The notes under the pieces are model-generated. The model was given only the letters and a program-made list of their open reading frames with translations, was not told the DNA's origin and searched no databases. This document shows positions 35,099 through 43,702 of a DNA stretch of 64,000 bases, piece after piece. The stretch lies in the NCBI GenBank assembly GCA_046533895.1, contig JAWDOK010000006.1, positions 18,268 to 82,267 of the forward strand, in the 5' to 3' direction. Source of the stretch: Acidianus hospitalis. GTDB lineage: Archaea > Thermoproteota > Thermoprotei_A > Sulfolobales > Sulfolobaceae. Position numbers and translations under genes: made by a program. Numbering within the stretch: position 1 is the first letter of the stretch; each line of letters opens with the position of its first letter.

Positions 35099-36400
35099 TT
35101 ATTGCCTACCTTCCCACTTTTTCTTCCACATAGTAAACATCGCTATTATTTCAGCAAAGAACATTAATGGGAAAGCCGCTAAACCCATGATAAATCCCCT
35201 AATGTTTTTCCTAAAGTGAGCAAAAACTATTAGGAGCATTATACTACTAACAAGGGAGGACAGTTCAGCAAATACGTCATGTAACATAAATATTTCAAAA
35301 TAGAATGGGTCAACGTGCCTATATATAAATGAAGGATCAACATAAAACAAGTGCATGAAATTTTCTATTCTCCTTACTACGATAAAGTAGAATGCATGTA
35401 TTGGATCTTCTATGATTCTGTCTAGCAATTTCGGATGAGATAGTATATGTCTAAGCGTAATTTCAATGAAAGTTAAGTTGGAAATAATAATAAGGATAGG
35501 CAAAGTATTCCAGTATACTAGACTAAAACTGTAAAAAGCACCTTTTTTGAAGATGGAGCCGTCAAAAAATTCCTTAATCATAAAGAAATTGTTAGCCCTA
35601 TACCACCTTATCAATTGCTTAAAGAAAGCTGAGATGCTGTCAGGAGCCTTTGTTTTTACCATTACATCATCAACTATTTCGGCTTTAAAACCCAGTTTAT
35701 ACACGTAGTTAGTTAGTTGCCTATCGTCTCCAAGAATTGTGGAAAAGCGAAATAATCTCACTTCGTCATATTCCTTAGATAAGATAAAAGGTTTAATTAC
35801 TTCGGTTTTTGTTAATATGCATTGCCCATTAAGTGTCAAAACGCTTCCAAAAATTGATAAGGCTTTATAACTTAACCTCCTCAAAAAGTGGACAACTTCG
35901 GAGGAATAGTAAGCTAACCTACTCTTTCCTCTAACTAATCTAATTTCTGGAGAGACTGCAACAACTTTACCTTGAAGTCTGGAAATTAGCCTTTTAATTC
36001 CTCCTTGAGGTAAAATAGTATCGCTGTCCAAGAGTAGCACGTATGGAGTATTCACAAGTTTAATTCCTTCTTTTATTGCCTTCCTTTTACCTCCCTTCTT
36101 TATACTTATAAATATTCCACCTTCACTTTCAACTATAGATTTGTAAGGTTCAGTGACTCCATCCCCTACAACTATGAATGAAATTTTCTCCCTTTTCACG
36201 GATTGTATAACCTTTCTAAATAGTTTAACATCCTCCTTGTAGACTGGAATGACTGCGGTAACGTTCTCGGAAACTTCCAGAGGGGGAGAACTTTTACCTT
36301 TTTTTATCAAAGAAAACAAGAGTGTAGAAGTAATGTAAATAAAGGTAAATGCTGAAACGAGTGTAGAAGTAATTAAATAAATTTCGATATCGAATCTCAT
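35099..36400 (-). CDS. Processive family 2 glycosyltransferase, membrane-bound
   Basis: A 433-residue enzyme with one N-terminal and several C-terminal membrane segments around a GT2 domain. Motifs: VIPVYKED, LLLDSDT (DxD), GDDRQLT and KQLIRWYRAN, matching the (Q/R)xxRW signature of cellulose/hyaluronan synthase-like enzymes. It probably makes or extrudes an extracellular polysaccharide from UDP-sugars. No polysaccharide gene cluster surrounds it. Confidence 0.85.
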   Translation of the reverse strand: MRFDIEIYLITSTLVSAFTFIYITSTLLFSLIKKGKSSPPLEVSENVTAVIPVYKEDVKLFRKVIQSVKREKISFIVVGDGVTEPYKSIVESEGGIFISIKKGGKRKAIKEGIKLVNTPYVLLLDSDTILPQGGIKRLISRLQGKVVAVSPEIRLVRGKSRLAYYSSEVVHFLRRLSYKALSIFGSVLTLNGQCILTKTEVIKPFILSKEYDEVRLFRFSTILGDDRQLTNYVYKLGFKAEIVDDVMVKTKAPDSISAFFKQLIRWYRANNFFMIKEFFDGSIFKKGAFYSFSLVYWNTLPILIIISNLTFIEITLRHILSHPKLLDRIIEDPIHAFYFIVVRRIENFMHLFYVDPSFIYRHVDPFYFEIFMLHDVFAELSSLVSSIMLLIVFAHFRKNIRGFIMGLAAFPLMFFAEIIAMFTMWKKKWEGRQ

Positions 36401-36481
36401 CTAGTAAATCTTACACATTCAATATATAAAGGTTACTTTAATTTCTAACATTCAATATTACACGATTTTATTTAAAAAGTA

Positions 36482-36787
36482 TTAGTCTCCAATCCATCCA
36501 TGTATATATCCGAAATACTGGTAGAACGGATCTATATTTAGAGGTAGTGCAATAATAACCCATATTGCAAAGCCCAACAACAAAAGTAGAGACATTCTAG
36601 CTAATTCCTTGTTTTCCTTTCTCGTCATATAATACATTAAAACGGAACCTACTGGACCTATTAAGTAAAGTAAACCTAACCACCTATATTCATCTCTCCT
36701 AAAGAATATCATATAGAAAGTACCTATTATGTAACCGACTCCTCCAGCTATACCGCTTATTAACCATCCTAAATCTTTTTTATTCAT
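36482..36787 (-). CDS. Small membrane protein downstream of the bd oxidase genes
   Basis: A 101-residue protein with three hydrophobic segments (LISGIAGGVGYIIGTFYMIFF and two more). No motif recognised. It follows the 204-residue membrane gene by 66 bases on the same strand and may belong to the oxidase transcript unit. Confidence 0.5.
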   Translation of the reverse strand: MNKKDLGWLISGIAGGVGYIIGTFYMIFFRRDEYRWLGLLYLIGPVGSVLMYYMTRKENKELARMSLLLLLGFAIWVIIALPLNIDPFYQYFGYIHGWIGD

Positions 36788-36853
36788 ATACTATCATCTC
36801 ATTTTAAGAATTTAAGTTCTTTGAAGATTGAATGGTAAAAAATGTTATTTTTA

Positions 36854-37468
36854 TTAACTAATGCCATAAAGGAATAGAGACATGCCCAAAATCTGGGATA
36901 AATAGAGAGCTAGAACAAATCCGCTTGCAGAAAGCATTCCTCCAAAGCCTAGTATAACTATTGCTAAAATAGTAGAGATCATCTTTGCTTTATTACCCTT
37001 AAACAGCAAAGCCCTAGCTGCCAAGAATAATATTAGTCCAGACGCAGGAATTGTTACCATTGATGAAGCCCCTGCAGGTAATGCAGGAAAATTTGTAGGT
37101 GCATAATCTACTACAATAGTAAACGGTTTATACACTATGGTAATTATTAATACTGCTGTGGCAAAGGCAGAGTAGTAATAGTATATTCTCTTCCACTTTT
37201 CCGGAACTTGTTGCACAGATCCCAGCGATAAAACTAACACAAGCTCTGCAACAATAAAAATGTAAATTGCAGCCAAGGGATAGTTACAGTATCCTATGGC
37301 AAATATTTCCTGTTCTAGAGCCGCAATAAAATAAAAAACAAAGCCTAGAAACCAGAAAAACCACATTAGGCTTTTGCTATTCTCATATCTTCTCCAAGAT
37401 AAGTAACCTAGTGCGACGCTTAGCACCAAACTAATTGAAGAGAAAATTAAAGCTTCTTCTTGATTCAT
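36854..37468 (-). CDS. Seven-segment membrane protein near the bd oxidase genes
   Basis: A 204-residue protein with about seven hydrophobic segments and few charged residues. I recognise no enzyme motif; the pattern recalls small quinone- or haem-associated membrane subunits, but that is only a guess. It lies 125 bases downstream of the ABM gene, so it may be a separate transcript. Confidence 0.5.
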   Translation of the reverse strand: MNQEEALIFSSISLVLSVALGYLSWRRYENSKSLMWFFWFLGFVFYFIAALEQEIFAIGYCNYPLAAIYIFIVAELVLVLSLGSVQQVPEKWKRIYYYYSAFATAVLIITIVYKPFTIVVDYAPTNFPALPAGASSMVTIPASGLILFLAARALLFKGNKAKMISTILAIVILGFGGMLSASGFVLALYLSQILGMSLFLYGIS

Positions 37469-37593
37469 AATTTAACATTATACATAGAATTTATAAAATC
37501 TTCTAAAAAATCGTTATTTTAATTATAATCTATATTAATCAATATATTAAGGGTAAAATTATTATATAACAAAAGAAAAAAGATAAATGACTT

Positions 37594-37887
37594 TTATGCA
37601 TTTATTTCTTGGAATATTCTGTGGTAAGGCCTTCCTTCTATTATCTGCTTTCCGTAATCGGTAGTGTTCTTAAATTCCCTGCTTAGCATGAACTTTCTGA
37701 AGGAATCTAAGTCCTTCCACTCGCTGTAGATCATGTATTCCCTCGGATTATCAACGTTCTTGTAAAGTTTACCATCTATGAAACCTACGTTTGCCGACTT
37801 TAACGTTTCGACTACTTTCTTAAATATTTCCTCGAATTCCTTCTCGTGACCTTCCTTCACTCTGTAATAAAGACCGACGTTAATCAT
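37594..37887 (-). CDS. ABM (dimeric alpha-beta barrel) domain protein
   Basis: A 97-residue single-domain protein: VGLYYRVKEGHEKEFEEIF, then YMIYSEWKDLDSFRKFM and EGRPYHRIF, the pattern of antibiotic-biosynthesis-monooxygenase/haem-degrading (IsdG-like) folds. It overlaps the cydB-like gene by four bases (ATGA), so it is made from the oxidase mRNA. A role in haem handling for the oxidase is inference. Confidence 0.75.
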   Translation of the reverse strand: MINVGLYYRVKEGHEKEFEEIFKKVVETLKSANVGFIDGKLYKNVDNPREYMIYSEWKDLDSFRKFMLSREFKNTTDYGKQIIEGRPYHRIFQEINA

Positions 37888-38906
37888 TTAACTGTCGCCT
37901 TTTTAGTCTCAACTCTCTCTGTGGCAACTTTATACAACACCTTGTAAGATACAGCAGTAATTCCTCCTAAGACTAATAATCCTGCCATTCCTAGTACTAT
38001 CGCTCCAGCAGTTAAAGTAGTAGCATTTGTTAGTAAAAGTGACGCAGGAACTCCCGGTAAAGGTCCTACAGTCCCTGCAGGTACAATATCCTCAAGTATT
38101 CTACCTTGGGTAAAAGCTCCGAACATCATAGCTCCTATGAAAGTTAATAGGAATATCCAAGCCTGTCTGAATGGAACATTCCTAGTTGTTGCAATGTAAA
38201 GATATGCGTAGAGGATAACAATGTATATCCAGAAGCCTGCGTTATTTACTGCACTATTGAATACCACAGGTAGCCACTCGTAAGTGCTCACAAGGAACAA
38301 TATATTTGCTAACGTTAATCCTAAAGCTCCCACTAGTAGTCTTTCCTTAATTCCGTAGAATACTACAGTGAAATACACGACGTACATCACTACTCCTATG
38401 AAGAATACCCAATTGAATGCATTGAATATCATCTGAGTGTAGTTAGGAGTTATGTCCAGTGTCAGCAAGTTATGTACACAGAAACCGTAACCGCTGAAAA
38501 CTGAAGTAAATAGCGTATTTCCAAGGAATGCTACTATTAGTGCAAAAGGTAGTGTAAGAACTAGGAAGGTCCTCTCCATGGAGTGCTTACCTAAAGTTGA
38601 CGAGCCTTCTGCTACTCCTATACTAAAGTGGTGGAAAGCTAGCATTATTATTAAGACCATTAATGGCGCGTAAAGCACTGCACCCGTTACGAACATTACT
38701 GGAGCGAATATTGTATCTAAAGATACTACTAGGTAAACTAAGGAAGTTGCTATGATTGCCCATAGTGAGCCTATAACTATTAGCATTTTCTCCCTATAGT
38801 TCTCATACCTGCACACTGGAATCATAACTACTGATCCTGCCTCAATCATGAAAGCTGTTACAAACCACGCTAAAGGTATAAAGAAGAACAGGACGAATTC
38901 ATTCAT
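37884..38906 (-). CDS. bd-type oxidase subunit II-like protein
   Basis: A 340-residue protein with about nine hydrophobic segments, located 28 bases after the subunit I gene. Sequence similarity to CydB is weak by eye, but size, position and topology fit the second subunit of a bd-family oxidase. It has no obvious metal site of its own, as expected. It overlaps the ABM gene by four bases. Confidence 0.65.
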   Translation of the reverse strand: MNEFVLFFFIPLAWFVTAFMIEAGSVVMIPVCRYENYREKMLIVIGSLWAIIATSLVYLVVSLDTIFAPVMFVTGAVLYAPLMVLIIMLAFHHFSIGVAEGSSTLGKHSMERTFLVLTLPFALIVAFLGNTLFTSVFSGYGFCVHNLLTLDITPNYTQMIFNAFNWVFFIGVVMYVVYFTVVFYGIKERLLVGALGLTLANILFLVSTYEWLPVVFNSAVNNAGFWIYIVILYAYLYIATTRNVPFRQAWIFLLTFIGAMMFGAFTQGRILEDIVPAGTVGPLPGVPASLLLTNATTLTAGAIVLGMAGLLVLGGITAVSYKVLYKVATERVETKKATVK

Positions 38907-38934
38907 TTTGACTCACCTCCACGAGAGAGAGGAA

Positions 38935-40383
38935 TCACTTCCTTTTGATATTTAACGAGCTACTCCCTCCTGCATTGGTTGCCATTATAAGTCTTGCAGA
39001 GCTAATATCTGCAGAGACTTCCTTACCGGTAAATAACTTCTTTAGCATGTATATAGTTCCTGCAACTGCTAAAGCTAAGACTACCATTATTGTTATTCCT
39101 ATAGGTAACACTTCTGGACTATTATTAAATCCGTCAGCCGTTAACATTACTGCTTGTATCTCATAAAGTCCAGAAGCAGTCTGTACCATCGGTCCCCATA
39201 TTACGAAAGGCTGTCTTCCTGTCTCTGCCGCAACCCAACCTGATTCCCAGGCTACTACCTGTAGCCATCCTAAGAAGAACATTGCATAAAGTGGAATCTT
39301 CTTTTCAGCAGGATTATCCAATCCGAAGGCCTTAAATAATGCGTTCTTTGGCTGCTTCCAGAAGGAATAAGCTAATATCCATACAGCTATTGCTCCTATT
39401 ATTCCTAGGGTAGCATGCAAGTCATACGCTGTGTGTGAAATATACCATATTGGATCCCAATCTGCTTGAACGAAACTTGAATATCCCAAGACTGTCGCGT
39501 GAGGATTAGGAGGCCATGTTGCTAATAAACTAAGCATGTTAGGTATAGTTATTGGTCCTACTTGCATTGGAGCACCTGCTGCTGTCTGCATTACTCCTTC
39601 TAAGGTGGCCAACTTTAATGGTTGATATAGATATAACATCTTGCCTGCATTGTCTCCAGCCCAACCTAAGAATATTGCATCTAAAGCTCCTAGATAAGTT
39701 GCTAATTTTAATCCTCTGTTATAATATTCCTTCTCATCAGTAGTCATGTCCTTCTTAGTTAATTTCCTGAAAGCGAAGTACCCAGCTATAGATCCGAAGC
39801 CAACGAACCATGCTCCAGCTAATCCCATTGGTACCTCTGCAAGTGCAATAATAGGTAATGTTGCACTTAATGGGTCTACGCCAGTTAATTGTCCAGATTG
39901 TAAATAAGCTTCTATATTAAATCCTGTTGGTGTGTTCATCCAAGAGTTTACTAAGATTATGAGCACTGCAGAAGCAGAAGAACCTAAGCCTACTAATCCT
40001 CCAACTATCATATGAGCAGTCCTGCTCATTCTGTCCCAGCCGTACAGATATAACGCTAAGAATATTACTTCGGAGAAGAACGCCAGAACCTCTATATCGA
40101 AGGGCAATATGTCTATTTGGTTAACTAAGTACATCCATTTATACCACACTGTTATGAATTCTACAGCTATTGCTGCGCCTGCCGCAGAACCTACTGCAAA
40201 CAGAACTGCCATTACTACAGACCATCTTTTTGCTATTGCTAAATAGTAAGGATCATTTTTCTTGTATGCCAAGTATTCGGCAGATATTATAAAGAATGGG
40301 AGAGCTATTGCCCAGTATGTAAATAGTACGTGTGTTGCCATTGTATATCCTGCGAGTACTCTATCAAATATTTCCAAACTCAC
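38935..40383 (-). CDS. cydA: Cytochrome bd-type oxidase subunit I
   Basis: A 482-residue membrane protein starting with the CydA signature LEIFDRVLAGYTMATHVLF; H18 corresponds to the high-spin haem b595 ligand. EVLAFFSEVIF carries the conserved Glu of helix 3, and WVAAETGRQPFVIWG is the GRQP region. At the position where E. coli has H186 (haem b558) I read ALAEVPMGLAG without His. I also see no clear counterpart of M393. This points to a divergent archaeal bd-family enzyme with altered haem or donor site. It reduces O2 at the membrane. Confidence 0.85.
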   Translation of the reverse strand: MSLEIFDRVLAGYTMATHVLFTYWAIALPFFIISAEYLAYKKNDPYYLAIAKRWSVVMAVLFAVGSAAGAAIAVEFITVWYKWMYLVNQIDILPFDIEVLAFFSEVIFLALYLYGWDRMSRTAHMIVGGLVGLGSSASAVLIILVNSWMNTPTGFNIEAYLQSGQLTGVDPLSATLPIIALAEVPMGLAGAWFVGFGSIAGYFAFRKLTKKDMTTDEKEYYNRGLKLATYLGALDAIFLGWAGDNAGKMLYLYQPLKLATLEGVMQTAAGAPMQVGPITIPNMLSLLATWPPNPHATVLGYSSFVQADWDPIWYISHTAYDLHATLGIIGAIAVWILAYSFWKQPKNALFKAFGLDNPAEKKIPLYAMFFLGWLQVVAWESGWVAAETGRQPFVIWGPMVQTASGLYEIQAVMLTADGFNNSPEVLPIGITIMVVLALAVAGTIYMLKKLFTGKEVSADISSARLIMATNAGGSSSLNIKRK

Positions 40384-40412
40384 TTCAATCCACCATGATA
40401 AATTATAACTGA

Positions 40413-40430
40413 GAAATATTTAAATATTTC
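40413..40430 (-). promoter_or_regulatory. Perfect 18-bp palindrome over the cydA TATA region
   Basis: GAAATATTTAAATATTTC reads the same on both strands. Its centre is a TATA-like TATTTAAATA about 35 bases before the cydA start, so a dimeric regulator bound here would block the promoter. Two HTH genes are transcribed away from the same gap (40384-40658). The rest of the gap has TATA-like AT tracts only. Confidence 0.45.
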
Positions 40431-40658
40431 CATTTTTAACACACTTTATTAGAGAAATTCTGGTTTATAATGGTAATTATATTAATTTAAGAATTAAATT
40501 CTAGAATATGAACTAGAGTCTAATATAAGAAATTCGAGAACACAATTTCTATCGAAGTCTCGCTTTGAAGGGGCTAAAATGTATTTAACAAGGTTAATTG
40601 TAAATATCGAAACAAAATTATAATGAGCTTTAAATAATTGTTAAGAATAATGAGAAGT

Positions 40659-41024
40659 ATGGAAAGGAAAGTTAAATTCCCTGATAGCAGGGAAGTTGAC
40701 GTACTTACAATTTTTAAATTCGTTTATGGTTTAAGTAACTCAGAGCTGGAGATAATTAAGTTGTTAGTCAATACAAAAGGTAAGCTTTCTGCAGAAGACA
40801 TTGCATCTTCTCTAAATATATCAAGGAATACAGTAACTAAGCCTGTAAACTTATTGTTATCAAAGGGTTTAGTACTAAGGGCTAAAGAAAAGGGAAAGAC
40901 TACTGGCAGACCTAGGCTAGTTTATTTTGCAACTCAAGACATATACTCTAAATTGCTTACCGATTTACAGAGCATAGTAAACAATTCATTAAAAGAAATA
41001 TCTAAAATTAGGAAAAATACTTAA
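40659..41024 (+). CDS. Winged-helix regulator divergent from the bd oxidase operon (1)
   Basis: The chain has 122 residues from the ATG at 40659 (MERKVKFPDSREVD), chosen by alignment with the paralogue at 41128. The winged helix lies at about 45-100 (IASSLNISRNTVTKPVNLLL, then TTGRPRLVYF). Divergent placement beside cydA suggests control of the oxidase operon. It shares the N-terminal FPxxRxVD strand with the proteins at 41128 and 9458. Confidence 0.75.
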   Translation: MERKVKFPDSREVDVLTIFKFVYGLSNSELEIIKLLVNTKGKLSAEDIASSLNISRNTVTKPVNLLLSKGLVLRAKEKGKTTGRPRLVYFATQDIYSKLLTDLQSIVNNSLKEISKIRKNT

Positions 41025-41127
41025 TTTTCTTGATTTTACTATTAAAGTCTCTTTTAAACTCTGTTAAAGAAAGATATGTAAGTTATTTATAATGACAATT
41101 TATAAATTTTAGAATCGAAATGTACTC

Positions 41128-41505
41128 ATGGAGTTTAAAATTCAATTCCCAGACGGAAGACAAGTGGATTTCCACAAGCTTGTAGAATTCCTTTACGGCA
41201 TAACTGACAGTGAAATGAACATTTTACATCTTCTTCTGTCTACAGATGAAAAACTCTCCGTAGAAGACATCTCAGAAAGATTAAAAATAGCTAAAACATC
41301 GATAAGTAAGCCAGTAAATATTTTACTATCTAAGGGTTTAATCATGAGGGATAAAACTGAGGGAGAAGGTAAGAGAAGGCCTAAGTATCTTTATTACACT
41401 GACAAGAATGCTGTTTATAATAAGATAGTTAATGATCTAGAGGCTATTGCTAAAATCTTTTGTGAAAAGTATAAATCTCATGTAGAGTCAGTTGTGGCTA
41501 AATAA
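41128..41505 (+). CDS. Winged-helix regulator divergent from the bd oxidase operon (2)
   Basis: A 125-residue paralogue of the preceding gene, about 100 bases downstream. FPDGRQVD starts it, and the recognition region is ISERLKIAKTSISKPVNILLSKGL with a basic wing (GKRRPKYLY). The pair probably arose by tandem duplication and may act on different signals. A TATA-like tataaatttt lies about 28 bases before the ATG. Confidence 0.75.
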   Translation: MEFKIQFPDGRQVDFHKLVEFLYGITDSEMNILHLLLSTDEKLSVEDISERLKIAKTSISKPVNILLSKGLIMRDKTEGEGKRRPKYLYYTDKNAVYNKIVNDLEAIAKIFCEKYKSHVESVVAK

Positions 41506-41536
41506 ATTTTTTAAATTCTTTAAACAAGAGCATTTC

Positions 41537-42802
41537 ATGCAAAAGATAAGACCTTTCTTCGTATCTTCTGCAGGATTTTTTCTAGATGGTTATGATTTAT
41601 CTGTAATATCTTTTGCACTGTATTTTATAGCTCAAGAAATGAAGCTATCGTCATCACAAGAAGGGTTAGTTTCATCTGCTTCATTAATGGGAATGACTAT
41701 TGGTGCGTTATTATTCGGTTTCCTAGGTGATAAAGTAGGCAGGAAAAAGTTAATGGGCATAGACTTAATATTCTTCATGACCTTTGGAATAACTTCAGCT
41801 CTTTCACAGAACTTTACGCAACTCTTCATATCTAGACTTTTGATTGGAATAGGCATTGGAGGGGACTATCCAATATCCTCGACGATAATGAGTGAATTTT
41901 CTCCAGCAGTAAATAGAGGGAAATATCTTATTGCATCAATATCTCTTTATTGGGTAGGAACGTTAGTAGCCTCGATAGTCAACTTAACTTTCTTAAGTTT
42001 CTACGAATTTTGGAGATATACTTTCTTATTCGGTGCCTTAATTTCATTGCCAATTATTTTACTTAGGATAAAACTTGACGAATCTCCTAGGTGGTTAGCA
42101 TCAAAAGGAATGATAGTTACCGAGAAATTTAACCCTCAAGTTGAGAACAAAGGAGTAAATGGAATTAAGGAACTCTTCGAAAATCCTTTATTACCTTACG
42201 TTTTAGCGGTTTCAACGGTCTGGTTCTTGTTTGATGTAGCATCTTACGGTATAGGGCTATATTATCCTCTAGTGCTAAGAGAGTTTGCTTTCCCTTCAAA
42301 CGTTGAGGTTCTTTATAGCACAATGGCAATAGCTGGAGGAGCTTTATTAGGTTATTTAATTGCCGTGTCTGCAATTGATTCACTAGGTAGGAGGAAGGTC
42401 TTACTTATTGGGTTAGGAGGAATGGCTTTCCTACTAATAATAGGCGGAATTACTAAAATTGAAGGATTTTTGCTAGTTCCCTATTTTATGACTTTTGTTG
42501 CTCTAGAACAATGGGCTGGAGCAGTAACTCTATTTTATCCCACGGAGATCTTTCCAACGTCTGTGAGGTCTACTGCTCAAGGATTTGCAACTTCAGTTAG
42601 CAGAATAGGAGCAATACTTGGAGTATACTTCTTCCCATCAATGGTTCGTTCTGTTGGCTTTTCATCATCCTTGATAATATTTGGAATTACATCTACTCTT
42701 GCGTTAGTAATTTCGTTCTTAACTTATAGGGAGACTAGGAAGAAAGAATTGGAAGAAACCAGTTTAGGGAAAATAATAATCAGTAATAACAACAAAAAGT
42801 AA
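41537..42802 (+). CDS. MFS transporter, sugar/organic-acid porter type
   Basis: A 421-residue protein with 12 hydrophobic segments. FGFLGDKVGRKKLMG is motif A; GIGIGGDYPISSTIMSEF and LDESPRWLASKG are typical of the SP/AAHS/phosphate-porter group. DGYDLSVISFAL in the first segment fits aromatic-acid or phosphate porters. A GTG at 41492 would overlap the regulator gene, so I prefer the ATG at 41537. Substrate unproven. Confidence 0.85.
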   Translation: MQKIRPFFVSSAGFFLDGYDLSVISFALYFIAQEMKLSSSQEGLVSSASLMGMTIGALLFGFLGDKVGRKKLMGIDLIFFMTFGITSALSQNFTQLFISRLLIGIGIGGDYPISSTIMSEFSPAVNRGKYLIASISLYWVGTLVASIVNLTFLSFYEFWRYTFLFGALISLPIILLRIKLDESPRWLASKGMIVTEKFNPQVENKGVNGIKELFENPLLPYVLAVSTVWFLFDVASYGIGLYYPLVLREFAFPSNVEVLYSTMAIAGGALLGYLIAVSAIDSLGRRKVLLIGLGGMAFLLIIGGITKIEGFLLVPYFMTFVALEQWAGAVTLFYPTEIFPTSVRSTAQGFATSVSRIGAILGVYFFPSMVRSVGFSSSLIIFGITSTLALVISFLTYRETRKKELEETSLGKIIISNNNKK

Positions 42803-42877
42803 AATCTCTTTTTCTTTTAAAAAATAAGCTAAAACATTAAGAGAGAATTAGTTCACATTTGAGATAAAGCAGCAACT

Positions 42878-43121
42878 ATTCTTAGGAGGAAAATGCGCAA
42901 TTGCTGATCTAGTTGGCGGCTTAATAAAGATAAGTTTTGTATTTTTGAAACTTTCTAGGAGATAATACCAAAGGATTACCTTAGTTTATTTTTAACCCTG
43001 TTAAAGAGCCTTCATTAAGACCAAAAATGAGCTTCCTATACATAGGAGAAGCTTAGGAATAGCTGTAGTTCAAATAGTCATGCGTAATAGGTCAAGGAGC
43101 AGCAGGGATTGCAAGAGCATT
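42878..43121 (+). repeat. Inverted copies of an internal piece of the DUF350 gene
   Basis: Bases 42878-42926 (49 bp) are an exact reverse complement of 43340-43388, and 43082-43121 (40 bp) of 43386-43425. Together they copy an 86-base piece of the minus-strand gene onto the plus strand, split by 155 bases of other sequence. On the plus strand they encode GGKCAIADLVGGLI and VIGQGAAGIARAL. The stretch 42803-43069 holds no intact gene. Confidence 0.75.
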
Positions 43122-43603
43122 GGTTGAGAGAGGAGGCCTACTGCTTGGCTAATTACAGCGGAAGTTGCATAGAATGCTCCAAATAACATTGCAGCTATTG
43201 CAATATTTCCGTTCTTTAATTCAGTGTTTATATAGAATGTTTCAATTTTTCCAGACATCCTATGGGCAAAGAATCTGTAAATTTCCCTTTGTGCTAAAGT
43301 TATTGAGAATATTACTAGAGGAAATCCTATGAATAACTGTATTAAGCCGCCAACTAGATCAGCAATTGCGCATTTTCCTCCTAAGAATGCTCTTGCAATC
43401 CCTGCTGCTCCTTGACCTATTACGCTAGCTACTGCAACTAGTATTCCTGCAACGTAAATTCCTACTGCAATATTTCCCTTCTTTAATTCTGCAATCTGAT
43501 CAAGGTTTGAAGTTAACTTGTCTAGCAAATTTAACGAAAGTGTTATACTAAAAAGTGCTAATGCAACTCCCTTGCTAAAGCAATGAGATAAATTTGTGCA
43601 CAA
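43070..43603 (-). CDS. DUF350-like membrane protein with a scrambled C-terminus
   Basis: A 177-residue hydrophobic protein with two related halves (KKGNIAVGIYVAGILVAVAS and LKNGNIAIAAMLFGAFYATS), the internal repeat of DUF350 proteins. The last 20 or so codons (after AVGLLSQP) are antisense to the inverted fragment at 43082-43121, so the natural end has been replaced. It may be non-functional. The N-terminus is also atypical, with MCTNLSHCFSKG before the first segment. Confidence 0.55.
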   Translation of the reverse strand: MCTNLSHCFSKGVALALFSITLSLNLLDKLTSNLDQIAELKKGNIAVGIYVAGILVAVASVIGQGAAGIARAFLGGKCAIADLVGGLIQLFIGFPLVIFSITLAQREIYRFFAHRMSGKIETFYINTELKNGNIAIAAMLFGAFYATSAVISQAVGLLSQPMLLQSLLLLDLLRMTI

Positions 43604-43702
43604 ATAAAGCTGATAGTGACTGAATTAATACTAAATAATAAATAAAGGAAACATGTACAAATTCAAAAAATAAAATAACTTAACTATCAATGGACGACAG
43701 GA

